From the NCBI GenBank assembly GCA_963846165.1, contig CAWJUU010000004.1:28171-92170 (forward strand): a DNA stretch of 64,000 bases, written 5' to 3'. A program made the position numbers and the translations under genes. The notes below the pieces were generated by a model. That model did not search any database, was not told the DNA's origin, and saw only the letters and a list, made by a program, of their open reading frames with translations. This DNA comes from WHSW01 sp963846165. Its GTDB lineage: Bacteria; Actinomycetota; Thermoleophilia; Solirubrobacterales; 70-9. This document shows, one piece after another, positions 18,253-26,536 of this stretch (position 1 is its first letter; each line of letters opens with the position of its first letter).

Positions 18253-19818
18253 ATGGGGACGCTCGAATCCTTCAACCCGGCGACGGGTGAGCTGGTCGGC
18301 ACGGTCGAGACGATCACCCCCGAGCAGGTGCAGGCGGTCGTCGACGACGTCGCCGACGTGCAGCCGTTCTGGGCCCAGCTCTCGCTCGCCGATCGCGCCC
18401 GCTACCTGCGCCGCGCCGCCGAGGTGCTGGTCTCCGATATGGAGGAGGTGGCGGACCTGCTCACGCGCGAACAGGGCAAGCCGCTGACCGAGAGCTATGT
18501 GATGGAGCTGATCCCGACGATCGACGCGCTGCACTGGTGCGCGAACGCCGGGCCGAGGATCCTCGCGGACGAGAAGGTCCCCTACCCGCAGGCGTTCCTG
18601 AAGACCAAGCGCAGCTTCTTCAGTTACGAGCCGCTCGGCGTCGTCGGCGTGATCGCGCCCTGGAACTACCCCTGGTCGATCCCCTTCGGTGAGGTCGCGA
18701 TCGCGCTCATCGCCGGCAACGGCGTCGTGCTCAAGCCGGCGAGCCTGACGCCGTTGCTCGGCAACCGGATCCAGCAGGTCTTCGACGACGCCGGATTCCC
18801 GGAGGGGCTCGTCCGCACCGTGCACGGTGGCGGCGCCGTCGGCCAGGCGCTCTGCGAGGCGTCGACGGCCAAGATCTTCTTCACCGGCTCGGTCGAGGTT
18901 GGTCGCAAGGTCGGCGAGATCTGCGCCCAGCGGCTCAAGGGCTCGGTGCTCGAGCTCGGGGGCAAGGACCCGCAGATCGTCTGCGCCGACGCCGACCTCG
19001 AGAATGCGATCTCGGGCTGCGTCTGGGGCGGCTTCGCCAACTCGGGACAGACCTGCTCGGGGATCGAGCGCACCTACGTCGTCGAAGCGGTCGCCGACCG
19101 CTTCCTCGAGGGCGTGCGGCGTGAAACCGAGCGGCTCACGGTCGGCGACCCGCTCGACTGGGAGACCGAGATCGGCCCGATGGTCTCCGCCGAGCAGGCC
19201 GACCTCGTCACCGGCATCGTCGACGATGCGCTCGCCGGCGGCGCCGACCGGATCACCGGTGGCCCCCGCGAGGTGCCGGGGTACTCGGGCCGCTTCATCG
19301 CCCCGACCCTGCTCGCCGGGGTCGAGGACGAGATGCGGATCATGAACGAGGAGATCTTCGGCCCGGTGGTACCCGTGATCGTCGTTAGCGACGAGGCCGA
19401 GGCGCTCGAGCGCGCCAACGACTCCAACTTCGGCCTCGGCGCCTCGGTGTGGACCAAGGATCGCGCCAAGGGCGAGCGGCTCGCGCGCCGGATCGAGTCG
19501 GGAATGGTGTGGATCAACGACCACTCCTACTCCCACGGGGCCGCCCAGTGCTCATGGGGCGGGGTCAAGGAGTCGGGGCTCGGCCGCTCGCACTCGAAGT
19601 TCGGCCTCTATGAGTGCGTCAACGTCAAGCTCGTCGCCTGGGAGCCCGGCCTCACCCGCGACTTCTGGTGGCAGCCCTACGACGAGACGCTCGGCATCGC
19701 GCTGCGCTCCTCGGCGCGGCTGCTCTACGGCCGCAACGGCGCCCGGCTGAAGGCGCTGCGCGAGGGTCTCGTGCCGCTTGCCAAGGTCGGCGCGCGGACG
19801 CTGCGCAAGGGCCGCTGA
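18253..19818 (+). CDS. NAD(P)-dependent aldehyde dehydrogenase
   Basis: A 521-residue aldehyde dehydrogenase. The substrate-channel and cofactor blocks are GVIAPWNYPWSIPFGEVAIALIAGNGVVLKPAS, TGSVEVGRKVGE, and LELGGKDPQIVCADAD with the general base Glu234; the catalytic Cys268 is in NSGQTCSGIERTYV. EEIFGPVVPVI and SNFGLGASVWTKD close the fold. The extra C-terminal 45 residues (RDFWWQPYDETLGIALRSSARLLYGRNGARLKALREGL) are like those of coniferyl/benzaldehyde- or succinate-semialdehyde-type subfamilies, but the substrate is not clear. It stands as a single gene with its own leaderless promoter. Confidence 0.93.
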   Translation: MGTLESFNPATGELVGTVETITPEQVQAVVDDVADVQPFWAQLSLADRARYLRRAAEVLVSDMEEVADLLTREQGKPLTESYVMELIPTIDALHWCANAGPRILADEKVPYPQAFLKTKRSFFSYEPLGVVGVIAPWNYPWSIPFGEVAIALIAGNGVVLKPASLTPLLGNRIQQVFDDAGFPEGLVRTVHGGGAVGQALCEASTAKIFFTGSVEVGRKVGEICAQRLKGSVLELGGKDPQIVCADADLENAISGCVWGGFANSGQTCSGIERTYVVEAVADRFLEGVRRETERLTVGDPLDWETEIGPMVSAEQADLVTGIVDDALAGGADRITGGPREVPGYSGRFIAPTLLAGVEDEMRIMNEEIFGPVVPVIVVSDEAEALERANDSNFGLGASVWTKDRAKGERLARRIESGMVWINDHSYSHGAAQCSWGGVKESGLGRSHSKFGLYECVNVKLVAWEPGLTRDFWWQPYDETLGIALRSSARLLYGRNGARLKALREGLVPLAKVGARTLRKGR

Positions 19819-19882
19819 GGCGTCATGCGCAGCCGACCCGTGACACAGGCGCCTGCGCCGCAGCCGAGTTCTGTCTAGCGCG

Positions 19883-20518
19883 ATGCAACGCAGAACCTTC
19901 AGCCGTGGCGAGCGCGCCTTCCTCCTCGGCGTTCCGATCGCGTGGGCGATCCTGCTGCTCTTCCACCCGCGGGGCGAGGGCGAAGACTTCTATCCGATCG
20001 TACGCGACGAAGTAACCGCGTGGCAGGTTGTCCACTTGGGCACCTTGATCTTCGTCCCGCTCATGGTAGGGGTGGTTTTTCTTCTCCTGCGCGGCACCGA
20101 AGGCACGTCAGCAATGATCAGCCGGATCGCGCTCGCTGTCTTCGCCGTTGTCTATACGGCGTGGGAGGTGTTGATCGGAATCGGCACCGGCATCCTCGTA
20201 GACGAGGTCAATCAGCTCGCGGATGCGGAGAGGGCCATTGGGGCCGTGCTGGTGGAGGAATTCACCGACAACTCTCTGATCATGACGCTGGAAACAATTA
20301 CCGCGACTGCCTGGCTTGTGGCTCTGGTGGCGGCCGGCGTTGCGCTTGTTCGACAAGCCGGGGCATCGTGGATGGTGCTCGTCTTGCTGGCGCTTTCCGC
20401 CGTCCCAACCGCGTGGCACGTCTTTCCATTCGGCCAGGTAGGCCTAGCCCTCTTCGCGGCCGCCGTCCTGCTGTTCGTGCGAAGCCGATCAGCATCCCGA
20501 GCGCCCGCTACCGCTTAA
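19883..20518 (+). CDS. Integral membrane protein, function unknown
   Basis: A 211-residue protein with about six hydrophobic segments: residues 10-29 (RAFLLGVPIAWAILLLF), 46-67, 79-100 (IALAVFAVVYTAWEVLIGIG), 127-148 (ITATAWLVALVAAGVALV), 155-172 and 177-197. The loop between segments 3 and 4 (VDEVNQLADAERAIGAVLVEEFTDNS) is acidic and probably outside. No enzyme or transporter motif is visible. The local composition is noticeably less extreme in GC than in the neighbours, which may mark a more recently acquired gene, but the difference is judged by eye. Confidence 0.75.
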   Translation: MQRRTFSRGERAFLLGVPIAWAILLLFHPRGEGEDFYPIVRDEVTAWQVVHLGTLIFVPLMVGVVFLLLRGTEGTSAMISRIALAVFAVVYTAWEVLIGIGTGILVDEVNQLADAERAIGAVLVEEFTDNSLIMTLETITATAWLVALVAAGVALVRQAGASWMVLVLLALSAVPTAWHVFPFGQVGLALFAAAVLLFVRSRSASRAPATA

Positions 20519-20557
20519 GACTCTGCAGCGCAGTCAAAGCGGCACTCCAGTCGCGGG

Positions 20558-20956
20558 CTACGACGCGTTCAGCTCAGCCGCAGAGCGGACGACGGCTTTG
20601 AATGCCTCCTCGTCAATGCCGTCTCCCTCGTGGAGGTCGATGGCGCGCCTCACCTTGCCCTCGAGGCTGGAGTTGAAGAGGCCGGCGGGATCCTCCAGGG
20701 AAGCTCCCTTGGCGAAGGTGAGCTTCACCTTGTCCTTGTAGGTCTCGCCGGTGAGAAGGATCCCGTCATGGGACCAAACCGGGACGCCGAAAGGGTTCGA
20801 TGACTTCCGCCACTTGACCTCTTCGACGACTTCGGGAGCGGCCTGCTTGATGAGTCCGCGGATTCGGGAGAGCATCTCCCCGCGCCAATCGTCCAGTTCC
20901 TCGATCTTCGCGTCGATGAGCTCAGAAGGTGTCCCTGATTCGGACTCGGCGGGCAT
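20558..20956 (-). CDS. DUF1801 domain protein
   Basis: A 132-residue protein of the DUF1801 (YdhG-like) family: IDAKIEELDDWRGEMLSRIRGLIKQAAPEVVEEVKWRKSSNPFGVPVWSHDGILLTGETYKDKVKLTFAKGASLEDPAGLFNS, with the typical W-G and K-L-TF features and the C-terminal RRAIDLHEGDGIDEEAFKAVVRSA. Family members are small cytoplasmic proteins of unknown activity, sometimes called iron-chaperone-like. ATG 20956 is the only good start. It stands alone between a membrane protein and an SDR. Confidence 0.82.
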   Translation of the reverse strand: MPAESESGTPSELIDAKIEELDDWRGEMLSRIRGLIKQAAPEVVEEVKWRKSSNPFGVPVWSHDGILLTGETYKDKVKLTFAKGASLEDPAGLFNSSLEGKVRRAIDLHEGDGIDEEAFKAVVRSAAELNAS

Positions 20957-21055
20957 GGTCGGACTCTTTCAGAGTGCTGGTTTCCATGCGAGCGAGAGAA
21001 AGTCGACGCTCGGTGATCCAGGCAGGTGGAGCGGCGCGGGCCTAACGAAGCGCCC

Positions 21056-21760
21056 TCAGCCCCAGGACGCCTCGGTCATCGGGCGAAAGCTGGTGGTCAG
21101 GATCCGCATTCGCCTGGGGCGTGTGACCGTGAACAGCACGACCTCGGCGACCTCGTCGGCGGTCAGCATGCCCTCGAGCTCGGGGTCGCCCTGCTCACGG
21201 CCCGCCCCAATCGCGAAGTCCGTCTTCACGCCACCCGGACAGATGCAGGTGGCGCGCACGCCGCGCTCGCGCAGCTCGTGGTCCAGGGCGCGCGTGAAGC
21301 CCAACTGGCCGAACTTCGACGCGTTGTAGACCGCCTCGCCCGGAAAGGCGCGTAGGCCGGCGACGCTCGCGAGCGCGACGAAGTCTCCTTCGCCCGCCTC
21401 GATCAGGTGCGGCAGCGCCGCGGCCGCCGTGTAGAGCGTGCCCTTGAGGTTCACGTCGATCATCGCCTCGAGCTGCCCCGGATCCAGATCGAGGAACGAC
21501 CCGTAGGCCCCGACACCCGCGTTCGCGACGACGATGTCGAGCCGGCCAAAGCGCTCGACCACCGCGTCCGCGGCGGCGCCAACCGCGGTGCGATCGCGCA
21601 CGTCGCAGGCCACGCCGAGCGCACGCTCGAGTCCGAGGTCGTCGCCGCGCCGCGAGAGCAGCCCGACCGAGGCGCCCGCTTCGTGAAGCCCGCGCGCTAC
21701 CGCCGCGCCGATGCCGCCGCTCGCGCCGGTGACGAGCGCAACCTTGCCTTCCAGTTCCAT
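21056..21760 (-). CDS. Short-chain dehydrogenase/reductase
   Basis: A 234-residue classical SDR. The cofactor motif TGASGGIG is at residues 11-18, followed by the NAG block (VVANAGVGAYGSF), a Ser in FVALASVAGLRAFP and the active-site YNASKFG. The length and CPGGVKTDF tail fit an NAD(P)-dependent alcohol dehydrogenase of unknown substrate. A GGAGGAGAG ribosome-binding site stands just before ATG 21760. It is a single gene, divergent from a second SDR at 21994. Confidence 0.9.
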   Translation of the reverse strand: MELEGKVALVTGASGGIGAAVARGLHEAGASVGLLSRRGDDLGLERALGVACDVRDRTAVGAAADAVVERFGRLDIVVANAGVGAYGSFLDLDPGQLEAMIDVNLKGTLYTAAAALPHLIEAGEGDFVALASVAGLRAFPGEAVYNASKFGQLGFTRALDHELRERGVRATCICPGGVKTDFAIGAGREQGDPELEGMLTADEVAEVVLFTVTRPRRMRILTTSFRPMTEASWG

Positions 21761-21993
21761 CGTCTCTCCTCCGTTCGACTGGTGACTGCCCAGCGTATGC
21801 GGCTTGCCGCCGACGGGAGGACGCAGGCGGCGCGCCCCGGGCCACGCGCTCCGACGGCGATCGCGTGAGGTCTCGGTCTTCGTCCCTGCCGCTGCTCGTG
21901 CAAGGGAGGCGTGAGCAGACCGGCTCCGCGTCGCGCTCAGCCGGCCTCTGATCTAATCGCCTGGCCGCAGAGATCTCCGACCGAGGGAGACGC

Positions 21994-22797
21994 ATGGGTG
22001 CCCAATGGAATGATGGACGGCGCTTCGAGGGAAAAGTGGCGGTGGTTACCGGGGGCGGAGGGACGCTTGGCGGAGCTGTTGCCAGAGGCTTCGGTTCGGA
22101 GGGCGCCTCGGTTGCGATCGGCTATCGCTCCTCTCACTCCCAGGCCGCGGAAGCCGTAGCGGAACTGGAGCGCGGGGGCGGGCAGGCTCACTCCGGGCAC
22201 CTCGACGTCACCGATCAGGAGTCGGTCGACGCGTTCGTCGCCGACGTTGTGAAGCGCTACGGTCGATTGGACGTCCTCGTCAACGCCGCCGGCCGCCTCG
22301 ACGAGGCGGACACCGTGAGATTCAGCGAGCTGGACACAGCCGCGGCGAGCGCCCTCCTTCAAGTTGATGTGGTCGGAGCGATGCGGATGTGTCACGCGGT
22401 GAGGCCGATCATGCTCGAAGGTGGCGGCGGCGCCATCATCAACTTCTCGAGCACATACGGGAACGGCATCAATCCCGACAACGCGATCAACTTCGTTCCC
22501 GTCACCTACTCCACCGCGAAGGGAGCAATCCGCGGCTTCACCACCACGTTGGCCAGGGACCTGGCCCCGGAGATTCGCGTCAACGCGCTTGCACCCGGGC
22601 CAATCTCAGGCGAATGGGAGACCGAGTGGGGAGTCTCGCCCGAGCACATCGACGAGGCTATCGCCATGAACCCGCTGAAGCGTTTCGGCATGCCGGAGGA
22701 GATTGCCGAGACCGTCCTGTTCTTGGCTTCGGACGGGGCCGGGTACATCACCGGTCAGGTGATCCACGTGGATGGCGGCTGGGTGGTGACCGGGTAG
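21994..22797 (+). CDS. Short-chain dehydrogenase/reductase
   Basis: A 267-residue classical SDR. The cofactor loop VVTGGGGTLGGAVA (residues 17-30) has the glycine-rich pattern, then the NAAG block (VLVNAAGRLDEAD), INFSSTYGNGINPDNAINFVPVTYSTAKGAIRGFTTTLARDL with the active-site Tyr and Lys, and the terminal GYITGQVIHVDGGWVVTG seen in the FabG-like group. The insertion GNGINPDNAINF between the catalytic Ser and Tyr is longer than usual. The substrate is unknown. It is divergent from the SDR at 21056 and ends before a terminator-like hairpin. Confidence 0.9.
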   Translation: MGAQWNDGRRFEGKVAVVTGGGGTLGGAVARGFGSEGASVAIGYRSSHSQAAEAVAELERGGGQAHSGHLDVTDQESVDAFVADVVKRYGRLDVLVNAAGRLDEADTVRFSELDTAAASALLQVDVVGAMRMCHAVRPIMLEGGGGAIINFSSTYGNGINPDNAINFVPVTYSTAKGAIRGFTTTLARDLAPEIRVNALAPGPISGEWETEWGVSPEHIDEAIAMNPLKRFGMPEEIAETVLFLASDGAGYITGQVIHVDGGWVVTG

Positions 22798-22924
22798 AGC
22801 TTGCACTGCTCCCACCGCTCACGCAAGAGTCGCCGGCCGCGATGGGCGGTGCCGGCACGGGCTCGCCGCTGAGCACCGTTGGTTGACGAACCTATACGTC
22901 GTTTCAATCGATCAGATCAGTGAG

Positions 22925-22961
22925 GAGCAGGTTGGCCCCGTATATGGCGGTGAACCTGCTC
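22925..22961. terminator. Bidirectional terminator-like inverted repeat
   Basis: GAGCAGGTT (22925-22933) is perfectly complementary to AACCTGCTC (22953-22961), with a 19-nt loop, between two convergent genes (SDR and the stress protein). A short TTT follows on the plus strand. The position is that expected of a shared terminator. The remaining bases between 22798 and 22990 show nothing else. Confidence 0.5.
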
Positions 22962-22989
22962 TTTGCCGCCCCGCCGGTGGAGGACTGCT

Positions 22990-23469
22990 CTAGCTCGCCG
23001 GAAGCTCGGCGAGGAGCTGCTTGGCCTGCGCGGAGACCTCGTGGTCGATCTGGAGCTCGTAGCGCTCCGCCTCCATCCCGTGCACTGAGGCGAAGTCGCG
23101 CCGGCCGCCCGTCATCGCCTGGGTCAGCCCCCCGAAGATGGCGCCGAAGAGCGCGCCGACGATCAGCGCGTAGAGAAGCACGCCGAAGAATGCCTCGTCG
23201 ATGGTGAAGAAGAGCCCGATCAACAGGGCGAAGAACAAGCCGATCGTCGCTCCCTGACCGGCTCCCATGAGCGCGGCACGGCCGGTGGTCAACCGCCCGG
23301 CGATCTGCTCGACCGTCTTCAGACCGGTGCCGACGATCGCGGCCCGCTCGACCGCAAAGCCCTTGTCGGAGAGGAAGTCGACGGCGCGCTCCGCCTCACG
23401 GTAGGTGCCGTAGGTGGCGACGGTGGTGCGGGCCGGCGGTCCCGCGGTCGGTGTTCTCGCCTCCTCCAC
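22990..23469 (-). CDS. General stress protein 17M-like (YflT-type) membrane protein
   Basis: A 159-residue protein. An N-terminal YflT-like ferredoxin-fold segment (TVATYGTYREAERAVDFLSDKGFAVERAAIVGTGLKTVEQIAGRL) is followed by a glycine-rich double membrane helix (ALMGAGQGATIGLFFALLIGLFF...GVLLYALIVGALFGAIFGG) and a short C-terminal strand (RYELQIDHEVSAQAKQLLAELP). Relatives are induced by general stress, but their function is unknown. GTG 23469 is preferred since CATAAT lies 7 nt upstream, inside the 3' end of the murein endopeptidase gene. Confidence 0.82.
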   Translation of the reverse strand: MEEARTPTAGPPARTTVATYGTYREAERAVDFLSDKGFAVERAAIVGTGLKTVEQIAGRLTTGRAALMGAGQGATIGLFFALLIGLFFTIDEAFFGVLLYALIVGALFGAIFGGLTQAMTGGRRDFASVHGMEAERYELQIDHEVSAQAKQLLAELPAS

Positions 23470-23476
23470 GGCGCCG

Positions 23477-23482
23477 ATTATG
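23477..23482 (-). promoter_or_regulatory. -10 element (CATAAT) of the stress-protein gene
   Basis: CATAAT ends 7 nt before GTG 23469 with no ribosome-binding site between. It overlaps the last codons of the upstream endopeptidase gene. Confidence 0.5.
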
Positions 23483-24110
23483 GCGCGATCCGGGCGTGCA
23501 GGTGGGTGTCGTGGTTGACGGCCGGCGTGACGATCCCGGGCGGACCGCGGAGCGGCAGGTTCGGGCCGACGTAGATCGTCGTCGCGCCCGCTTCCAGGAA
23601 GAGGTCGACGAGCTCCTGGGCCGCCGCCGGGTCCACCTGGTCCGGGGAGCGGGGTGGTCGCTCGCGGCGGTCCAGGCGCGGGTAGTAGACGTCGACGTCG
23701 AGGCCGTTCTGATGCGTCGCGTGTCCGATCCCGCCGCCGACCTCGGGCCCGAAGTAGCCGCCTCGGGGCAGGCTCAGGTCGCCGACGCCGACCCGCGGGG
23801 CGCCGGGGTGGCGGCGCCGGAACTCGCGCAGGACCCGGAGGGTGGTCCGCACCAAGTCGTCGGTGCCCCAGCGGCGCCAATCGCGGTTGGGTTGTCGCTT
23901 GAGCACTGGATCCCAGGTGAAGTAGGCGCGACCCTCTGCCGGCAGCCGGACGCCGTCGACGAGCCGGCCGGCCTCGGGCTCTCCGACGGCTACCGACTCG
24001 CGCCACTCGATTCGCGGCTCGCGGGCCAGTTCGTCCTGCGGCGGGCCGGATGTGCCGGGTCCCGGCGCCAGCGCCATGGCGGCGATCGCGAGCGCAACTT
24101 CTATCCACAT
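23478..24110 (-). CDS. MepA/LAS-type penicillin-insensitive murein endopeptidase
   Basis: A 210-residue secreted peptidoglycan endopeptidase. An N-terminal hydrophobic stretch (MWIEVALAIAAMALAPGPG) acts as signal peptide. The zinc-binding pattern of the LAS superfamily is visible: LSLPRGGYFGPEVGGGIGHATHQNGLDVDVYYP gives the HxxxxxxD ligands and VNHDTHLHARI gives the final HxH. Such enzymes cut D-Ala-meso-Dap cross-links. The gene starts 49 bp from the divergent ccmA; ATG 24110 is chosen over upstream codons because the signal peptide begins there. The length is shorter than E. coli MepA. Confidence 0.82.
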   Translation of the reverse strand: MWIEVALAIAAMALAPGPGTSGPPQDELAREPRIEWRESVAVGEPEAGRLVDGVRLPAEGRAYFTWDPVLKRQPNRDWRRWGTDDLVRTTLRVLREFRRRHPGAPRVGVGDLSLPRGGYFGPEVGGGIGHATHQNGLDVDVYYPRLDRRERPPRSPDQVDPAAAQELVDLFLEAGATTIYVGPNLPLRGPPGIVTPAVNHDTHLHARIAP

Positions 24111-24159
24111 GCACTCTCTACGGAGGCCGCGAACGCCGCGGTCCGCGATCCTAAGGGAG

Positions 24160-24909
24160 ATGGAGAGCGCTCTCGAGCCAATCACGGGGCGCCGCGAGGC
24201 CGAGGCGGAGGTGCCCGCCGTCGCCGCGGGCGACCTGCGCCGCGACTACAACGATCGTCCCGTCCTGCGCCACGTCTCGATCGAGCTCGCCGTTGGCGAG
24301 ACGCTCGCGGTGCTCGGGCCCAACGGCGCCGGCAAGACGACCCTGCTGCGCATCCTCGCCACCCTGCTGCGGCCCACGGCGGGCGAGGTCTCGGTGCTCG
24401 GCGCCGAGCTTCCACGCCAGGCCCACAAGGCCCGTGGCCGGGTCGGCTACCTCGGCCACGAGCCGCTGCTCTACCGCGAGCTCTCGGTGCGCGAGAACCT
24501 CGAGTTCAACGCCCGCCTGCACGGGATCGAGCCCGCCGCCGAGCGGATCGGCGAGTTGCTGGAGCGCTCCGGCCTCGCCCGCCGCGGCGACGAGATGGTG
24601 CGCAACCTCTCGGCCGGGATGCTCCAGCGGGCCGCGATCTGCCGCGCGTTGCTGCACGACCCCGAGCTCTTGCTGCTCGACGAGCCGCGCTCGCATCTCG
24701 ATCTCGGCGCGTCGGGCGTCGTCGACGACCTGCTCGGCCCGGCACTCGGGCGAACCCGCGTCGTCGTCACCCACGAGGTCGAGGCCGGCCTCGAGCAGGC
24801 CGACTCGGTGTTGCTTTTGCGCGCGGACGGGACCGTCGTCCACGCCGGGCTCGCGTCGGCGCTCTCGCCCGGCGACGTGCGCGCCGTCTATCAGGGGCAG
24901 GTGCGATGA
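24160..24909 (+). CDS. ccmA: Heme exporter ATP-binding subunit CcmA
   Basis: The ABC ATPase of the CcmABCD heme-release complex for cytochrome c maturation at the inner face of the membrane. The 249-residue protein has Walker A GPNGAGKTT, a Q-loop region YLGHEPLLYRELSVRENLEF, the signature LSAGMLQRAAICRALLHDP, Walker B LLLLDEP and the switch His in VVVTHEVEAG. YRELSVRENLEFNARLHGI is typical of CcmA. The following ccmB overlaps by four bases (ATGA). No good Shine-Dalgarno lies before ATG 24160, but GGGAG abuts it. It is the first gene of a nine-gene operon. Confidence 0.93.
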   Translation: MESALEPITGRREAEAEVPAVAAGDLRRDYNDRPVLRHVSIELAVGETLAVLGPNGAGKTTLLRILATLLRPTAGEVSVLGAELPRQAHKARGRVGYLGHEPLLYRELSVRENLEFNARLHGIEPAAERIGELLERSGLARRGDEMVRNLSAGMLQRAAICRALLHDPELLLLDEPRSHLDLGASGVVDDLLGPALGRTRVVVTHEVEAGLEQADSVLLLRADGTVVHAGLASALSPGDVRAVYQGQVR

Positions 24910-25574
24910 GCGCCTTTCGCGCCATCCTCGCCAAGGACCTGCGAACCGAGTTGCGCACGCTCGAGTCGGTGCCGGCGATGGCGCTCTTTGCGGCGACCAC
25001 CTTCGTCCTCTTTCGCTTCGGGCTCGACCGCACCAGCCTCGAGGGAAGCCTCGCCGCGGGTGTGCTGCTCGCGACCGTGCTCTTCGCCGCGATTCTGGCG
25101 ATCAACCGCGTCTTCGTCGCCGAGCGCGAGCAGGGTGGCTTCGACGTGATCAGGCTCGCGCCCGTCGACGGCGCCTCGTTGTTCGCGGCCAAGCTCTGCG
25201 TGCTCGCGATCTACCTGCTCGCGCTCGAGCTGATTGCCGTCCCGGTGTTCGCGATCCTCTTCCTCGATGACGCCTCCGGCCTGCTGCCGCTGTTCGCGGT
25301 CCTGCTGCTCGCCGATCTCGGCCTGGCGACGATCGGCGCCCTCGTCTCCTCGATCGCGGTCAACTCACGCGCCCGCGACCTGATCGCTCCGCTGCTGTTG
25401 TTGCCGCTGCTCGTCCCGGTGATGATCGCCGCCGCCGGCGCGGCCGAGCCACTGCTCGCGGCAGGCGGTCCCTCATACGACGATTTCGCCAAGTGGGTGG
25501 CGGTGCTCGCTCTCTACGATGTTGTGTTCTGCCTGGTCGGCTACGCGGTCTACGACTTCCTACTCGAGGACTGA
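24906..25574 (+). CDS. ccmB: Heme exporter membrane subunit CcmB
   Basis: The 222-residue permease partner of CcmA. Six hydrophobic segments are visible, starting at residues about 24-41 (AMALFAATTFVLFRF), 47-67 (AGVLLATVLFAAILAINRVF), 93-120, 124-146, 152-180 and 195-218. FAAILAINRVFVAEREQGGFDVIRLAPVDGASLFAAKLCVL is the conserved CcmB loop. ATG 24906 lies inside the ccmA stop, so translation is coupled. Confidence 0.92.
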   Translation: MSAFRAILAKDLRTELRTLESVPAMALFAATTFVLFRFGLDRTSLEGSLAAGVLLATVLFAAILAINRVFVAEREQGGFDVIRLAPVDGASLFAAKLCVLAIYLLALELIAVPVFAILFLDDASGLLPLFAVLLLADLGLATIGALVSSIAVNSRARDLIAPLLLLPLLVPVMIAAAGAAEPLLAAGGPSYDDFAKWVAVLALYDVVFCLVGYAVYDFLLED

Positions 25575-25592
25575 GTCGACCCGACGGAGAAG

Positions 25593-26339
25593 ATGAGCTT
25601 CCGAGCCCCTCGACTGCTTCCCGCACTGACCGTCGCAACGCTCGTCGGGGGCTTCGCGCTGGTCTTCCTCTGGACTCCCAACGACGCCGACCAGGGCTTC
25701 GTCCAGAAGATCTTCTACCTCCATGTCCCGATCGCGATCTGCGCCCTGGTCGGGTTCATAGTCGCGGCGGTGCAGTCGATCCTCCACCTGCGATCGGGAG
25801 ATCCGAAGTGGGACGTGCGCTCCTACGTATCGATCCACATCTCGATCATCTTCGGCGTCGCGGTGCTGATCACCGGGGCGATCTGGGCACGCGCTTCGTG
25901 GGGCAAATGGTTCGTCTGGGACGAGCCGACGCTGGTCTCGTTCCTGATCGTCTTCCTTCTCTACTGCACCTACTACCCGCTCCGTTACGCGATCGAGGAC
26001 CGTGAGCGCCAGGCGCGCTATGCCTCGGTCTTCGCGATCACCGCGGGTGCGTTCGTGCCCCTCAACTTCATCGCCGTGCGGCTTGCCGAGACGCTGGTGC
26101 ACCCGCGCGTCTTCGCCACCGCCGACGGCGGGCTGACCCCGAGGATGACCGTGACCTTCCTCGTCTGCATGGCCGGGATGGCTCTGCTCTGGGAGACGTT
26201 GGTGCGCTTCGAGCTGGCGACGAAGTCGTCGCGGGCGCGGATCGGGCGCCTGCGCCGCGCGCTCGAAGGTGACGAGGTGATCGCTTCGGGGTCGCGCATC
26301 GCCCCCGTGCCCCGCGAGGCCTCGGGGGGTGCGAGCTGA
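25593..26339 (+). CDS. ccmC: Heme exporter / cytochrome c assembly protein CcmC
   Basis: CcmC loads heme onto CcmE in system I cytochrome c maturation. The 248-residue protein has six hydrophobic helices and the heme-handling region KIFYLHVPIAICALVGF with its conserved histidine. The tryptophan-rich loop reads WGKWFVWDEPTLVS, a departure from the usual WGxWWxWDARLTS: the second Trp is Phe and the ARLTS part is replaced. A second conserved histidine lies in ETLVHPRVF. It lies 18 nt after ccmB and shares one base with the next gene. CcmE and CcmF are not in the window. Confidence 0.92.
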   Translation: MSFRAPRLLPALTVATLVGGFALVFLWTPNDADQGFVQKIFYLHVPIAICALVGFIVAAVQSILHLRSGDPKWDVRSYVSIHISIIFGVAVLITGAIWARASWGKWFVWDEPTLVSFLIVFLLYCTYYPLRYAIEDRERQARYASVFAITAGAFVPLNFIAVRLAETLVHPRVFATADGGLTPRMTVTFLVCMAGMALLWETLVRFELATKSSRARIGRLRRALEGDEVIASGSRIAPVPREASGGAS

Positions 26340-26536
26340 TGCCCGCGCTGCCGCTCGACGAGGCCGGCAAGTACGTCGCCGGCGCCTATCTCGTCTTCCT
26401 CGCGCTGTTGCTGATCTACGTCGCGATCATGGCCGCGCGGCTGGCGCGCATCGACCGCGAGCTGGGCGAGCTGACCGAGCTTGCGGAGCGCGAGAACGCC
26501 GAGCCCGAGCCGCTGCGGGAGGAGGTCGGCGTATGA
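26339..26536 (+). CDS. ccmD: Small CcmD-like heme exporter subunit
   Basis: A 65-residue protein with one N-terminal helix (KYVAGAYLVFLALLLIYVAIMAARL) and a charged cytoplasmic tail with heptad-like spacing (ARIDRELGELTELAERENAE). CcmD in other bacteria is a small single-pass protein of the same size that helps release CcmE from CcmABC. ATG 26339 overlaps the ccmC stop by one base, and its own stop overlaps hemA by four. The identity rests mainly on size, topology and place in the operon. Confidence 0.75.
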   Translation: MPALPLDEAGKYVAGAYLVFLALLLIYVAIMAARLARIDRELGELTELAERENAEPEPLREEVGV

